A DNA stretch of 64,000 nt from Trichosporon coremiiforme. Taxonomy: Eukaryota > Basidiomycota > Tremellomycetes > Trichosporonales > Trichosporonaceae. Below, in pieces: positions 46,432 to 57,646 of the stretch (its first letter is position 1; each line of letters begins with the position of its first letter). The stretch spans positions 62,001 to 126,000 of the forward strand of contig BCJJ01000035.1 in NCBI GenBank assembly GCA_039545355.1. The letters run 5' to 3'. A program made the translations under genes and the position numbers. The notes below the pieces were generated by a model, which was not told where the DNA came from, did no database searches, and saw only the letters and a list, made by a program, of their open reading frames with translations.

Positions 46432-47143
46432 TTAATGGGCTGTGGTATGTCAGCTTCGAAAAGCCCGGTACCTTCTACGTCATGAGATATAAACTCACCC
46501 TCGGGGGTCTGCAATGTGGGAGGCAACGTCAGTAACGTCGATCTCGGTGGCGAGGGTGCAATAACTAACCTGGGCAACGTACTCAATGGCTGTTCGTTAG
46601 CTTTGTCCACAGTGATAGATCAGCTACTCACCGTCGTTCACGGCGTTGATGGCGTCGGCCTCCTGATCGGGGATCTCGATGGCGAACTCCTCCTCAACGG
46701 CCATGACAACCTCGACGGTGTCAAGCGAGTCAAGACCGAGGTCCTTGGTGAAGGAGGCGGTGGGGGTGAGCTGGGGGGTCAGCGTGGGTTGCCGAAATGA
46801 GCGGGGATCTCCGGACAGAAGTTGGGCGAACGTTGACTTCGCGTAGGTGGTTCGGTTCGGGACGAAGCGCGCGTTCACATGCTTGCTTCTGCTTCCTCCT
46901 TGCTCCCCGAACCCTGTCCTTCCGTCCAACGTCGTCGTTCTATGTCGCGCAGAGATCCCAAGCCGATAAAGGGAGGCGACATACCTTGCCCTGGTCGACC
47001 TTCTCGAAGGAGCGGAGGACGTCCATGACCCGCTTGGTGATGTCCTCCTTGGTGAGGGCGGCGGCGGAGTAGGCGCGGGCCGAGATGGGGACGGCAACAC
47101 GGGGGACGGCGCGGGGCGCGGCACGGAGAGCGAGGCGGAACAT
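46432..47143 (-). CDS. ACP1: Mitochondrial acyl carrier protein
   Basis: Five exons: 47143-46985, 46770-46632, 46589-46570, 46508-46499 and 46439-46432, 111 residues. The presequence is [20 protein letters not shown], Arg-rich. The ACP fold follows: [37 protein letters not shown] with the phosphopantetheine Ser in DSLD, then [20 protein letters not shown]. The last three exons are only 20, 10 and 8 nt; joined they give AIEYVAQTPEAH, matching the usual ACP ending (for example ...PDAH in filamentous fungi). Known roles: carrier for mitochondrial fatty acid and lipoate synthesis, subunit of complex I where present, and partner of LYR proteins and the Fe-S machinery. The gene starts 1.2 kb from, and divergent to, bL17m. 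Confidence 0.94.
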
Positions 47144-48345
47144 GGCGATGGAGCTGATACCGGTGGTGTACTGGGTGTGGATCTCACTGCTAGCGCTCGA
47201 TGATGCGAGCGAGTTGACCTGCGACCACCAGACAGAGAGCAGCGCCGGAGCCCGTCGGCGTTATCCCCGTTTGCTTCCGCGTGGCGGATTTCTGACGTTC
47301 GTCCGCCACTCCATTGGCTTATGGTGCTGCATTGTCTGCATTGTCTGCGCTTCGGCATGGGATCTATGCATGAGTCTAGGAGTCGTGTGCATGCATGGCG
47401 AGGGGTGCTGTGTGCTGGGAATGAGTGTTGAGAGCCTGGAATGGCCTGAATGATTGGGAGGGCTGGGGCGGTCGTTGTCTGAGTCTAGCGCCTGGGTGGC
47501 GATTCCCGAGGAATTCAGCAGAGTGTCCTGTAGACCTCTTCACTTCTGCAATGCGTCGGCGGTCCAAGGGCAAGGACAACGTTCGGATGAGTTGGTCTTG
47601 GCAGAGAAATGTCTCCCTCGTGATTGCTCACCTGGCTCTCTTTCAGCACTGTCTCTCTTGACATTTGCTGAGGCGGCTCGAGTGATTCTCAAGCCACGAG
47701 CGCCGGCTGCCGGCCAGAGTTGACCAGTCCATCCAGTGGTCATTGAGATGATATTGGTTCATGAGCCTGTCTCCCGCGCTCCGTGTTGACGAGTGTACTC
47801 GCTGGCCGCATCTTTTGACGCGCTGACGAACGACAACTAACTGCCTTTAAAACGAACGAGTCCGCAAACAGCCGATAAGCCAAGTGACACGAACGGGTCT
47901 CCGCGCAGTTCGTTCGCTTCCTTCATGCGAGCAACAGGCTTCGCAGACGATAAGAAGAGCAGCGATTTCATGCACCCGTAGTCAGCTTTACAGCGCAGAC
48001 TGCTGACGCAATTGCCTACACAGCGATAACACATTCTGGTTCATCTGCTCGCCAACTCTGACCTCTTCACGCTGCAGATCTGTTCTTCTGCCCTCTTTGT
48101 CCCCCCCGCTGTGCTCATTAAGCGTTAACCACCAAGAATAAAAACCTACTTCGACCCCTGCATGCATGCAGTTCGTGAGGAAAAACTGTTCACCGCACGG
48201 TGGTGTGCCACCAAGTCAGGGTCGCCCACGTGGTCATGCCTCACGAAGTAGTTCCGAAAACCCCGCCACTGTAGGGCGTCTCGAGATTTCAAGTCCACTC
48301 TTTACTTCGAGGTCACCCGGGGCGAAAACAGACCGACGAACGACC
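47144..48345. other. Divergent spacer, ACP and bL17m
   Basis: 1.2 kb between two divergent nuclear genes for mitochondrial proteins. No coding frame is convincing. A co-regulatory role is conceivable but no shared element is obvious. Confidence 0.45.
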
Positions 48346-49692
48346 ATGAAGCACGGCCTGAAGGGAAGAAAGCTCCAGAGGACGTCCTCCCACCGACGTG
48401 CGCTCCTCAGGTGGGTCACTGCTGCCTTTTTCGCCTCCGAAAACCTCAATCCGGCGACCTTCAGCGGCTAAAACTAATGTCAGGAACTTGGTGTCGGCGC
48501 TCATTCACCATGAGGTGATCAAGACGACCGTCCCGAAGGCGAAGGAGGCCGCACGCATGGCCGAGAAGGTGAGAACTAGGAGCATGGGAGCTCCCGGGAG
48601 CTAACGACAGATCATCACCTACGGCAAGCGCAATACCGACCCGTCATACCGCGCTGCCCAGTCCTACCTCTTTGTGAGTGAAAGTCGATCGCGACCGCGT
48701 TCGGGCGACGTGCAGCTCGCCCGACGAACGGCACCAGAGCGAACGCTGCTCATTCATGGCCCGGATTTGCTAACAGCAGCCCGCTCACACCTACAACTAC
48801 CCGACAGTACCTCAGAAGGTTGCTCCTCCCCGCCCCCCTCTGGCCATCGAGGACGGTGAGGACTACCGCCCGACCACGAACCTTCTCCCGAAGATCTTCG
48901 GTACTCTTCGTGAGCGCTACGCCGACCGCCCAGGAGGCTACACCCGCATCCAGAGGTTCGGCAAGAGGCCGGGAGACAACGCCCCGGTAGCGATTCTCTC
49001 TCTGGTTGATGGACCGCGCGACCTCCGATTCGAGTTCACCGCCCGCGCGCTCGCCCGCGAGCTTATCTCTGCCGGAAGGACGATCGAGGGTGCCGACCAG
49101 ATGAAGCGCTTCATTGTCGACGAGAAGGCTCAGGATTTCCTCCGACCGAAGACGAAGCAGTTCTTCGGCAAGGTCATGAAGTACCACCCGGAGCGCGCGG
49201 AGGAGTTCTTTGATCTGGTCACCGACTACCAGGTGAGTTCAGCAGGGGGTGCAGAGATTGAAGCTAGCTCGCTGGAGTTGGTAGGAAGGTAGTGTCGTGT
49301 ATCCAGCACTGTCAGGACGACTGCTGGATTCCGATCGCCATTCCGTTTCCCCATCTGTCAGTTGACGTAGCAGCCGTCCTATCCCTGCCTCCATCACGCC
49401 CTTGAGATCCCCGACTTACTTTCAGAACAAGCTGCGAGCGGAGGCCACGGCTGTCGGCCACCTCAGGGAAGGCCCCGAGAGCGAGCACAAGTTCCATCGC
49501 TCGTCGGCGATCACCAAGCCGTCGATGGGCCGCAAGGTGCTCGCTGGAGAGCGCCTCCCCGGCATGTCGGTCACGCACACTGGTCTCAGCCTTGCGCGTG
49601 GTGCCCTCAGCCGCCACAAGCCCAACCTGGACCGGACGCCTCGCTTCGCGACGGAGAAGAAAGCACTCCAGTCGAACCTCGACGTGGACTAG
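48346..49692 (+). CDS. Mitochondrial large-subunit ribosomal protein bL17m
   Basis: Five exons: 48346-48410, 48484-48568, 48611-48673, 48780-49232 and 49426-49692, 310 residues. The start MKHGLKGRKLQRTSSHRRAL is the bacterial L17 N-terminus (MRHxxxxRKLxRxxxHRxAL), and NLVSALIHHEVIKTTVPKAK, EAARMAEKVITYGKRN and GGYTRIQRFGKRPGDNAPVA complete the L17 domain (about residues 1-130). A fungal mitochondrial extension of about 180 residues follows with YHPERAEEFFDLVTDYQNKL near its middle. It assembles near the exit tunnel of the mitoribosome. There is no separate presequence; the basic L17 start probably serves as one. Yeast counterpart: MRPL8. Intron 3 (106 nt) and intron 4 (193 nt) are longer than typical here. 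Confidence 0.95.
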
Positions 49693-50141
49693 ACAAATCA
49701 TGTATGCATCACTCTAACATCATCGGGCTTTTGAATTTCGCTGCAATTAATAGCGACTGCATCTGCGCATGTGCTTGTGCACCAGCTTGGGTTTGGCGCA
49801 TGTCGGCGTCTCAGCGTTTCAGACAGAGCCTTAAAGCAGTCTTACCAGGTCTCAACGGCCGTATGCGCATGAATGAATGCGGGGCCTCGCCTCGGGGAGG
49901 GTTGAAACGACAGGTCGTCGGCGGGTCCGAGGGACGGACTGTTGTGATGTGATTTCGAATCAGGGTCGAGCGGACCGAACGGCGCCGCCTAGTCTGGCTT
50001 TCGTTTGGGTTGGGTGGGACCGTCATCGCGCAGCTGCACCTGCACCGCGGTCGATCAGTCAACCCCCTCGGCCAAGGGGACCATGTACCATTCACCCATT
50101 CTTGTTTACTCACTGTCACACAACACACCTGCTTCAGACCC
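49693..50141. other. Spacer bL17m to PP2C
   Basis: 449 bp between tandem genes; 3' UTR followed by a promoter. No element stands out. Confidence 0.35.
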
Positions 50142-51815
50142 ATGGCGCTTCTTGGTCTCGCCCGCTCGCGCGTCCCGGCCGCCTCGCGCTGCCTCACCCG
50201 CGGAGTGCATGATTACGTCCGTGGCGTCGCCGACCATAGTGAGTACCCCCCTCCCCTCGGTGGAGGCTAGAACGATCACGCGGCTGTGGGCCCCAGGGCT
50301 TGGGTCCATTTCGCTAACAGCCGCAGTCCCATACAAGGTCCACCTGAAGAGCCCCAAGGTCGTCGGCGTCGTCACCTCGCGCGGAAACCGCGAATACATG
50401 GAGGATGCGACGAGCGTGTGTGCATTGGAGATCGACGCGGGCGAACTCGAGCGCTCCCTCCCCCTCTCCGCCGAATGGGCGCCAGAGAATGCAGGCGACC
50501 ACGAACTCGCCCGCCAGGTTGAGTACTTTGGTATCTTTGACGGGTGAGTCCTCCCCCGGCTCGTCGTTGTGCACCAGCGAGGTTGTCAAAATCTGCTTCG
50601 ACGTCGGACACCCGCCCTCCCCCGGTACCGGAAAGTCTGGCCCGCCCATCCAGGGATCGCGGCGGCCCCACGGGCGTAGGGCCCGGCGTCGGCGGCATCG
50701 GCGGCATTGGCGATCACCACCACACCACTACCGGTGATCGCGGGAGTGTCACGAACACGCGCGACGAGCAGAACTAAGGTCGGAGCAACCGGCTGACAGC
50801 AGCCACGGAGGCAAGGCCGTCAGCGCGTACCTGCAGGCGAACCTTGCACGGATCATCGAGACAGTGACGCCCGAGGACATTCAGCCGACGATCGAGTCGA
50901 CCGTCGAGATCGGTGGCTACTTCAAGCGATGGCGAGGCGGCGCGCTGAAGCGCTGGTCGGACTGGAGCCACGACAAGGCGCAGACAGAGAAGGACCACCT
51001 CACCATGGATGAGCGTCTGACCCTCGCATTCCTCAAGGTGAGTAACCCCATACATGTCGGCCGTGCTTCCCTGCCCCAAACAGCGGCAAGAAGCGGCAAC
51101 CTGTCACCCCTCCGAACAAGGCTGACCCCAGGCGGACCAGGAGGTCAAGGCGACAGTCGACAACGGGGCGAACCGGTGCGGCTCGACGGCCAGTGTGGTC
51201 TTGCTGCAATCGCTCGACACGCCAGGCCAGCCGCACTGGGTCGCGGACCGGGTATGGCTCACCGTAGCGCACACGGGCGACACGCGTGTGCTGCTGTGCA
51301 ACTCGGTGAACGGCGAAGTCACAGCCCTGACGGACCGGCACCACGCCGAGTCGCGAACGGAGGCGGCTCGCTTGCGGCGCTTGGGAACCGCCGACGGGGC
51401 GGGTATGATCACGGACTCGTTCGGCGAGTCGCGCTGGATGGGCGCGATCGAGAACACGCGCGGGTTCGGCGATTTCGAATGGAAGCCGATGGGCGTCACG
51501 GCCGAGCCGGAGATCACGCACAAGCTGCTCGTCGGGCGCGAGAACGCGTACATCGTCCTCGTGACTGATGGCCTGACGAACATGCTCTCCGACCAGGAGA
51601 TTGTGGACCTCGCCCGCCAGGCAAGCGATCCTACACGGGCTGCCAAGAACATTGTCCACTTTGGCGAGGACCTCGGCGCGCAGGATAACTGTACCTGCAT
51701 CGTTGTCCCGCTCGCGGGCTGGGGCAATGTTGGGGGAGAGGACACGACAGAGCCGAGGCGAGAGTACAGACGCCGCCAGGCGAGGATGTACAACGGCCGC
51801 ATGCAGCGGCAATAA
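50142..51815 (+). CDS. Mitochondrial PP2C-type protein phosphatase
   Basis: Four exons: 50142-50238, 50327-50543, 50803-51037 and 51132-51815, 410 residues. The presequence MALLGLARSRVPAASRCLTR is basic and Ala/Ser-rich. PP2C motifs are in order: SRGNREYMEDA (RxxxMED), FGIFDGHGGKAVSA (metal-binding DGHGG, formed across intron 2), NRCGSTASVVLLQ, TVAHTGDTRVLL, IENTRGFGDF, VLVTDGLTNMLSDQE and AQDNCTCIVV, so all metal-binding aspartates are present. The basic insert KRWRGGALKRWSDWSHDKAQ and the overall plan resemble yeast Ptc6, which dephosphorylates pyruvate dehydrogenase E1 alpha in the matrix; that substrate is inference. Intron 2 is 259 nt, five times the local norm. It converges on the F-box gene, with its 3' end next to the 77 bp duplication. 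Confidence 0.92.
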
Positions 51816-51935
51816 TCGCCGCTCTTCCACTTGTAATCCGATACCCCACCCCGCCTGCCCTCGTGCTGCCGGACCCTGCCATACCCTATAGACCTGTACT
51901 TCTAGACAAACCTTACAACCAGCAAACCAAGCACT

Positions 51936-52089
51936 GCACAGCATATGCATACGATAATTTCAGCTTCAGCGGCTCATGATCAGATCATAGTTCTCCCCCC
52001 GGTAGCGGTTCCGCACAGCATATGCATACGATAATTTCAGCTTCAGCGGCTCATGATCAGATCATAGTTCTCCCCCCGGTAGCGGTTCC
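51936..52089. repeat. Perfect 77 bp tandem duplication
   Basis: Copies 51936-52012 and 52013-52089 appear identical base for base, starting GCACAGCATATGCATACGAT and ending GTAGCGGTTCC. Copy 2 includes the last 15 codons and stop of the F-box gene; copy 1 repeats them beyond the stop. Exact identity means a very recent event or an assembly error. Confidence 0.93.
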
Positions 52090-53616
52090 GGAACCCCGTC
52101 CCGCTCTCGTAGAAGATATGGTCCAGAACATCATTGTACACCTCAGCCTGGCTCGGTTCGCACCACCGCGCCAGGCCTGCCTCGACCTTGAGCTGGAAGT
52201 CGGGCGTGTCCGGTCGCTCAGCGCGGAGCGCATCGATGTCGGCGATCCAGGCCGCCGTGTCGAACTCGACTCCTTCGTTGGACGGTACGTCGTCGGTGAC
52301 ATTGGTTAGGTCGAAGACCCAGCGCTCAGTGCCGACGATGATGTAGGACAGCAGGCTGGGGATACGAGAACAGCGTTCCATCTCGTGCCAGTCGCCTTGC
52401 AAACCGTGTTCCTCGCAGGGGCCCATAGGATAAGCATAGAAGAAGCGGAGCAAGCCCCAGAACGCTCGCATCGAGGTGAGCTTGATGCGCTCCTTGCCCG
52501 GTGGAACCGGGGGAAGGGGCGCAGGTGGAAGGTCGCGCCTCGTTGTGCCAGTGGTAGTTTCAGAGGGCATAGGTTGCGCGCCCGGCGCGGCAACAGGTTC
52601 CGGAGGGGGCGGGTGGTCGATGAGATCCAGGTCGGCATGAAAGGTAGCGACCTCCTCGTCGACGATTGTAGGCTCCAGGCTTCCCTGCGAGACCTCTTCG
52701 TCCGCCTCGCTCTCCTCGTCTTCGTCATCCTCGTCTGTCCCCTCGTCCGTCTCTCCGTCTGTGGTAGTCCACTCCGCTTCCTCAGCCACCAGAGCGGCCT
52801 TCGCTTGGTCGTCCAATTCTGCGTTCCGTCGCGCTTCCGCGTCTAGCTCCTCCATCTCGCGCTTCCACTCCTCCCAAGCCTTTTCGTTGGCCCGCACCCT
52901 GTTATCCTCCTCCTCGCCTCCGGGTGTGAACACGATGACGCATAGCTTGAATTGCGAGTCCGGCGGCCCGTCCTCCGCCGTGCGTCTCACGGAGATGCGA
53001 GGGAACTCGTTCAGGAGATAAGTGAAGTTCAAGATGAAGCGGGGTTCGCGTTGGACATTCTCTTCAGCTGGTCCTGGGGCTCGTCGTGTGTTCCGATGAA
53101 AGGCTTCCCGGACAGGGACAGCCAGACGCTCTTCTGGCCTAGGATCTGCCCCGCCGGCCCGGACTCAGGCAAGCGCGGATCGGCGACGAAACGTACGACC
53201 ATCGCTCTTCTCGAGAACGGCGTCACGTCCTCGTCGGGAAACAAGCGCACCAGTCGCGCATTCCGCCTCCACGCCAGCTTACCTTCCTTCTCGATCGCTT
53301 CGGCTTTGACCTTCGCCTTGGCCGCGTTTCGTTCTCCTGGATCTGGGAACAGGCCCTCGGTCCAATGCAAGATGTCGAGAACGTCGGGGGAGCCCCAGGA
53401 AGAGCGGGACACACCGTCACGATTAGAATAGGCCTCAGGTCTGCCCCATGCTCGTCCACAGGCGTCGTGGACTACGTGTCGGGAGAGCCGGGCGTCGATG
53501 TGAGCCTGCACTCGGCGACAGGTAGCTCGGAGAGCACGAAGCGAGTCATCGTCGCATGAGACCAGTATCTGGTCGAAGATATGCGGATAGAAGGCGACGT
53601 CGAGCTTGGCTGCCAT
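52043..53616 (-). pseudogene. F-box-like protein gene with an apparent frame break
   Basis: The 5' part (ATG at 53616 to a stop at 53029) opens with an F-box-like motif, FYPHIFDQILVSCDDDSLRA followed by LRATCRRVQAHI, and continues through WLSLSGKPFIGTHDEPQDQL. The 3' part, in another frame, carries EPRFILNFTYLLNEFPRISV, a long acidic stretch (EEEDN, DGETDEGTDEDDEDEE) and the ending NRYRGENYDLIMSR. Both halves look coding and meet near 53062, where one base less in the genome explains the shift; no GT-AG intron that fixes the phase was found. So this is a recent single-base frameshift, a sequence error or an odd intron. F-box proteins recruit substrates to SCF ubiquitin ligases; this group is expanded in these yeasts. 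The gene end overlaps the 77 bp duplication. Confidence 0.6.
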
Positions 53617-53958
53617 GGCCGCCACCCTTCTTTGTGGTGGGAAGGAAGGAACCGAGTTGTGCCCCGCGGTTGAGCCAGTCCGTGTTTCTTCGACCGATGG
53701 ACCTGGGACGTGAAGGTGGAGGCCGAGTTTGGCATCTGAAGTTCTTCAGTCCCGCAGCTAGAGGGACCCCCATCAATGCAACGACCAGCAGAGACGCACC
53801 AGTGTATAGCCAGGTGACAACGAGGAGGTCAGGATATTCCGTGAGTGACACAACTGGATCCTCTGCAACACTTTGAGCATATGTTTAGCAACGATACATT
53901 ATGGGCAAGAATAACCAATTAAGGTCTCCTGCGTGTCCGTTCCAGCTACAGATACAGC
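53617..53958. other. Spacer SNU13 to F-box gene
   Basis: 342 bp between two minus-strand genes, including a short A/T-rich stretch (53875-53930) that is likely the SNU13 3' region. No gene is seen. Confidence 0.35.
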
Positions 53959-54485
53959 TTAGATGAGGAGCTTCTCGATCTCGTTCTTGACGGCCTGGAT
54001 CTGCGAGTTGAGCTCACGGGCCTCGTTGGTGGTGACCGAGGCGGCGATGACGGGGCGCGAGACACCGCAAGCACGGCCGAGGGCGGTCTTCGAGGGGACG
54101 AAGCAGTAGACGACGTTCTTGTCCTCACAGAGGAGGGGGAGGTGGAGAACGATCTCGATGGGCTCAACGTCGGCGGCCATGATGATGAACTCGCAGATAC
54201 CACGGTTCAGGCTGGATGTCAGCTCTGAGTCACGGATGAACAGCTCTGGGCCATGTCGCTCTATCAGCGGCGATGGCACGCAGCAAGTCAATACTTACGT
54301 CTTGGTAGCCTCGTTAGCACCCTTCTTGAGCTGCTTGAAGTCTGGAAAAGTCAGTTCGTGAACAACACAGAAGCTACAGTGGCGGCAAGCCAATACTTAC
54401 GAGAAGCCTGCTGCACAACGTCCAGGATCTGGTTGGTGAGCTGGGCGTTGGCGAGGGGAAAGGCCTTGGGGTTGGGGGCGGACAT
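53959..54485 (-). CDS. SNU13: SNU13 (15.5K) snRNP/snoRNP protein
   Basis: Three exons: 54485-54401, 54341-54299 and 54211-53959, 126 residues, the family length. The protein starts [20 protein letters not shown], continues [18 protein letters not shown] (the K-turn RNA-binding signature of the L7Ae family) and [40 protein letters not shown], and ends NEIEKLLI. It binds kink-turns in U4 snRNA (spliceosome assembly) and in box C/D snoRNAs (rRNA 2'-O-methylation) in the nucleus. Splice junctions are phase-exact. It is divergent from the sugar transporter, with 445 bp between the ATGs. Confidence 0.97.
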
Positions 54486-54930
54486 TGCTGCTGTTTTGAT
54501 GCGATGCGAAGATGCGATGCGGTTTTAGAGTTGACCTCACAAGAAGATCCTAGGTCGATGAAGTGGTTGAGGGTGAGTTGCTTGCTCGTGAGGACCTGAA
54601 GTCGATCTGCGAGAGGGCCTGGAGATTTTCGGATGAAACCTCGAAAATACTCACAGAATAATATCCACGTGGTGATCGCTTACCAGACGCGCTCATTTCA
54701 GGATTCAGGACCAGAGGTTTATTTGGCTCCGCCACCCGCGGGGGCCAGTTCCAGCACCTGCGTGCCTGGCACGCCTTGGCTCATGACGCGATATGCGGCC
54801 AGCCTGGCCAGTCTCTTCCAGCCTGCGCTCGGGCACACCGACCTACAACCGGAACATTTGGATCGTCTTCTCTCACACCGCTCACACACCCCGAGCCCGA
54901 CAGTCACATCTCGCACAGTTCCCCGCCAAC
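54486..54930. promoter_or_regulatory. Divergent promoter, SNU13 and sugar transporter
   Basis: 445 bp between divergent ATGs. No clear TATA box. Nothing coding is seen. Confidence 0.4.
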
Positions 54931-57044
54931 ATGACAGGCGGGGGAGCCTTCGTCACAGCTCCCCGCGAGGAGTACGACCTCGGCGCAAGCGCCTCAGACC
55001 ACAGCGTCCAATGGGTCGGCACGCCTGGCGTCAAAGGGCCCCCGTGGGCCCGCCTCCCCTTGCTCACCGTCGGCATGCTCGGCACACAGGTCGTGTGGTC
55101 CGTTGAGATGGGTTATGGTATGTTCAGCTGATTTCTTCGCGGCATAGCTGATCGGTAGCATCACCGTACCTCCTCGAGCTCGGCCTGAGCAAGTCATGGA
55201 TGTCGCTCGTGTTCGTCGCCGGCCCGCTGTCAGGCCTCGTTGTCCAGCCCCTGATCGGCGCATACGCCGACCGCTGCCGCTCGCGCTTCGGACGCAGGAG
55301 ACCGTTTATGCTCGCTGGCACCGGCATTGCATGCTTCGGCATGATGCTGCTGGCGTGGTCTCGCGAGCTGGCTAGCCTCCTCGGTCTCGGCGCGTGGGCT
55401 GGGATCGCCTGCGCCGTCTTCGCAATCTACCTCATCGACTTTAGCATCAACGCCGTCATGGCGACGGACCGCGCGCTCATTGTCGACACTCTCCCGAGCT
55501 CACAGCAGGAGGAGGGCAACGCGTGGGCCGGACGCATGATCGGTATCGGCGGCGTGGCCGGTTTCTTCGTGTAAGTTGTTCTTACCGTCGGGAGGATCCC
55601 AACTGACATACAGCGGCAATGTCGACCTGACGCATGTTCTGTTCTTCTTGGGCAACACGCAGCTGCAGATCCTGTCCTGCCTGACGTCCTTCCTCCTCGC
55701 CACGGCGCACTTCTCGACCTCGTGGGCCGTCACGGAACGTGTCCTGCTTCGGGACGAGTAAGCTAGCTAATTTTCGATTCCAGCTGACTTCTCAGCCGTC
55801 ACCAGTCCCGATCCGGACTGTGGTCTTCCCTTCGCGCGATCTGGGAGAACATGTTCACGCTTCCGCCCTCGATCCGTACGATCTGCTTTATCCAGTTCTT
55901 CGCTAATCTTGGCTGGTACCCGGTCATGTTCTACACGTCGCTCTGGGTCGCCAACATCTACAAGGAGAACAACCCGCAGGGCACACTGGACAAGAAGACA
56001 TGGGACGCCGACGCCGTGCGGTCAGGCAACCGCGCGCTGTTCCTACAGGCCATCATCTGCCTGTTCGTGTCAGTCATCGCGCCCTTCCTCGTCGCCGACA
56101 GCGGCATCCAGTCATCTGCCAAGGCGGCGTCCTACACCTCCCTACCAACCGAGGCCGGGGGAGCTGCTCCAACGCACCGTCGGCACGGCAGCGTCGGAGA
56201 CCAAGTCAAGGGCATTCTCGGCAGCGCAATCGACTGGGTGCGATCCGGGGGCATTTCCCTCCCCATCCGTGGCCTGACGCTGATCAAGCTCTGGCTCGGT
56301 GCGCAAATCATCTTCGTGTCCTGCATGCTCTGCACATGGTGGACAACAACCGTGGGCGGGGCGTACTTCCTGATCGGCGTAACGGGATTCGGATGGGCGC
56401 TGGCGCAGTGGGCGCCGTTCGCGCTCCTGGGCGAGTTGGTGCTGCTCGACGTGCCGAGTGCGACGCCCGCCGAGCTCGACGCCCTGACCCGTAGCGTGGG
56501 GACGAGCGAGGTGCTCTTCGCCGCTGTGGAGGAGAGCTCGGGCATGAGCAGCGGACATGCGCGCTCGCGGTCTGCGTCCAGGACTCATGTGCGCGCACCC
56601 TCGCACGAGGTTGTGAAGGCCGGCAGCGGATTCGCAACACACCTGAACGACAGCGACGAGGAGGACGAGGAGCACGATACGACCGTCATCCTGCGCCACA
56701 GTGGCGAGGACGACAGCGACGACGAGGAGCCCGTGCCGCGCACACCGTCGCGCACCGCCACGAAGCAGCCGAGCACGGCGGACAAGGCGGGTCTCATCCT
56801 CGGCATCCATAACGTCTTCATCGTCATGCCCCAGTTCGTCATTACTGCTGTCTCGTCCCTCGTGTTCTACATCATGGAACCGGGGCCCGACGCGGTGGTC
56901 AAGCCCGACGCACCCGAGGACGTACCGGCACCTAAGAATCCAGACGCAGTCGGACTCGTGTTCCGTATCGGCGGGACGGCTGCTGCCGTCGGCGCCGTGC
57001 TCAGCTATCGCCTCGCGAAGCGGTGGGCGCGTGGGGAGCAGTAG
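54931..57044 (+). CDS. Sut1-like sugar/proton symporter (MFS/GPH type)
   Basis: Four exons: 54931-55117, 55159-55570, 55614-55757 and 55796-57044, 663 residues with about 12 membrane segments. The first is LPLLTVGMLGTQVVWSVEMG, then SPYLLELGLSKSWMSLVFVA and the loop motif GAYADRCRSRFGRRRPFMLA (the RxGRRRP signature between TM2 and TM3 of sucrose transporters). FFANLGWYPVMFYTSLWVAN starts the second half. A cytosolic acidic/Ser-rich loop (about 530-610, NDSDEEDEEHD) separates late helices. Relatives include S. pombe Sut1, which imports alpha-glucosides such as maltose with protons at the plasma membrane, and plant sucrose carriers. The substrate here is unproven. The large loop has Arg/Ser sites suited to phosphorylation or endocytic control. 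Confidence 0.88.
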
Positions 57045-57646
57045 GTGGCTCGAAAATCGTAGACATAGACTTCTCATCTCTCTGTTTCTGTACCAACAAT
57101 GCATCGTTTGCAATCTCGCTTTCCTCCGTCTCTACTAGTGCGGCATCACGACAGCGCTAAGACGGCAAAATCTTAGCGTCCACGTATGACCGTTTCTTCG
57201 CGCTCGGCACAGTCGCCGTCCAAGTCATGCATGTGTGAATTGGGTATCAATACAAGGAGGAGCTCGAGAACGGATACGGTTGTAGAGTAGGAGGGAATCT
57301 CGCGAGAGGTTTTCAGTCGTCACGGCCATTAGGTGGGGAGACTCTGTACAGAAAGCGCGTCGTGCTTGTCGCTTTTGGGGGACACCGTCGATCCAACTTG
57401 GGGCTGCCTGTCTTGGTCGGGATGTCTAACGAAGGACATCACTAGTGGGTGAAAAAAGAAAAGAAAAAGTTGCAGAGGTAGTGTTCTCGAATCTGTCGAG
57501 GTGTCTCGCGGTGACGGGCGTTCTCCTCCTAGAACGTGATCGTGTGGTTATCGGTCCAGATAGAGGAAGCTTGCCGCACACCCGCGGTCGTGTTGAATTA
57601 AACAAATAGACCAAAGATCTAACGTTGTCGGCCAGCTTCTCCTTCT
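57045..57646. other. Convergent 3' spacer
   Basis: 602 bp between the convergent transporter and SPC2 genes; both 3' UTRs. No gene is seen. Confidence 0.4.

Noticed and set aside
51033..51950. 305-codon minus-strand frame
   Set aside because: Antisense shadow of the PP2C exon, which has all family motifs.
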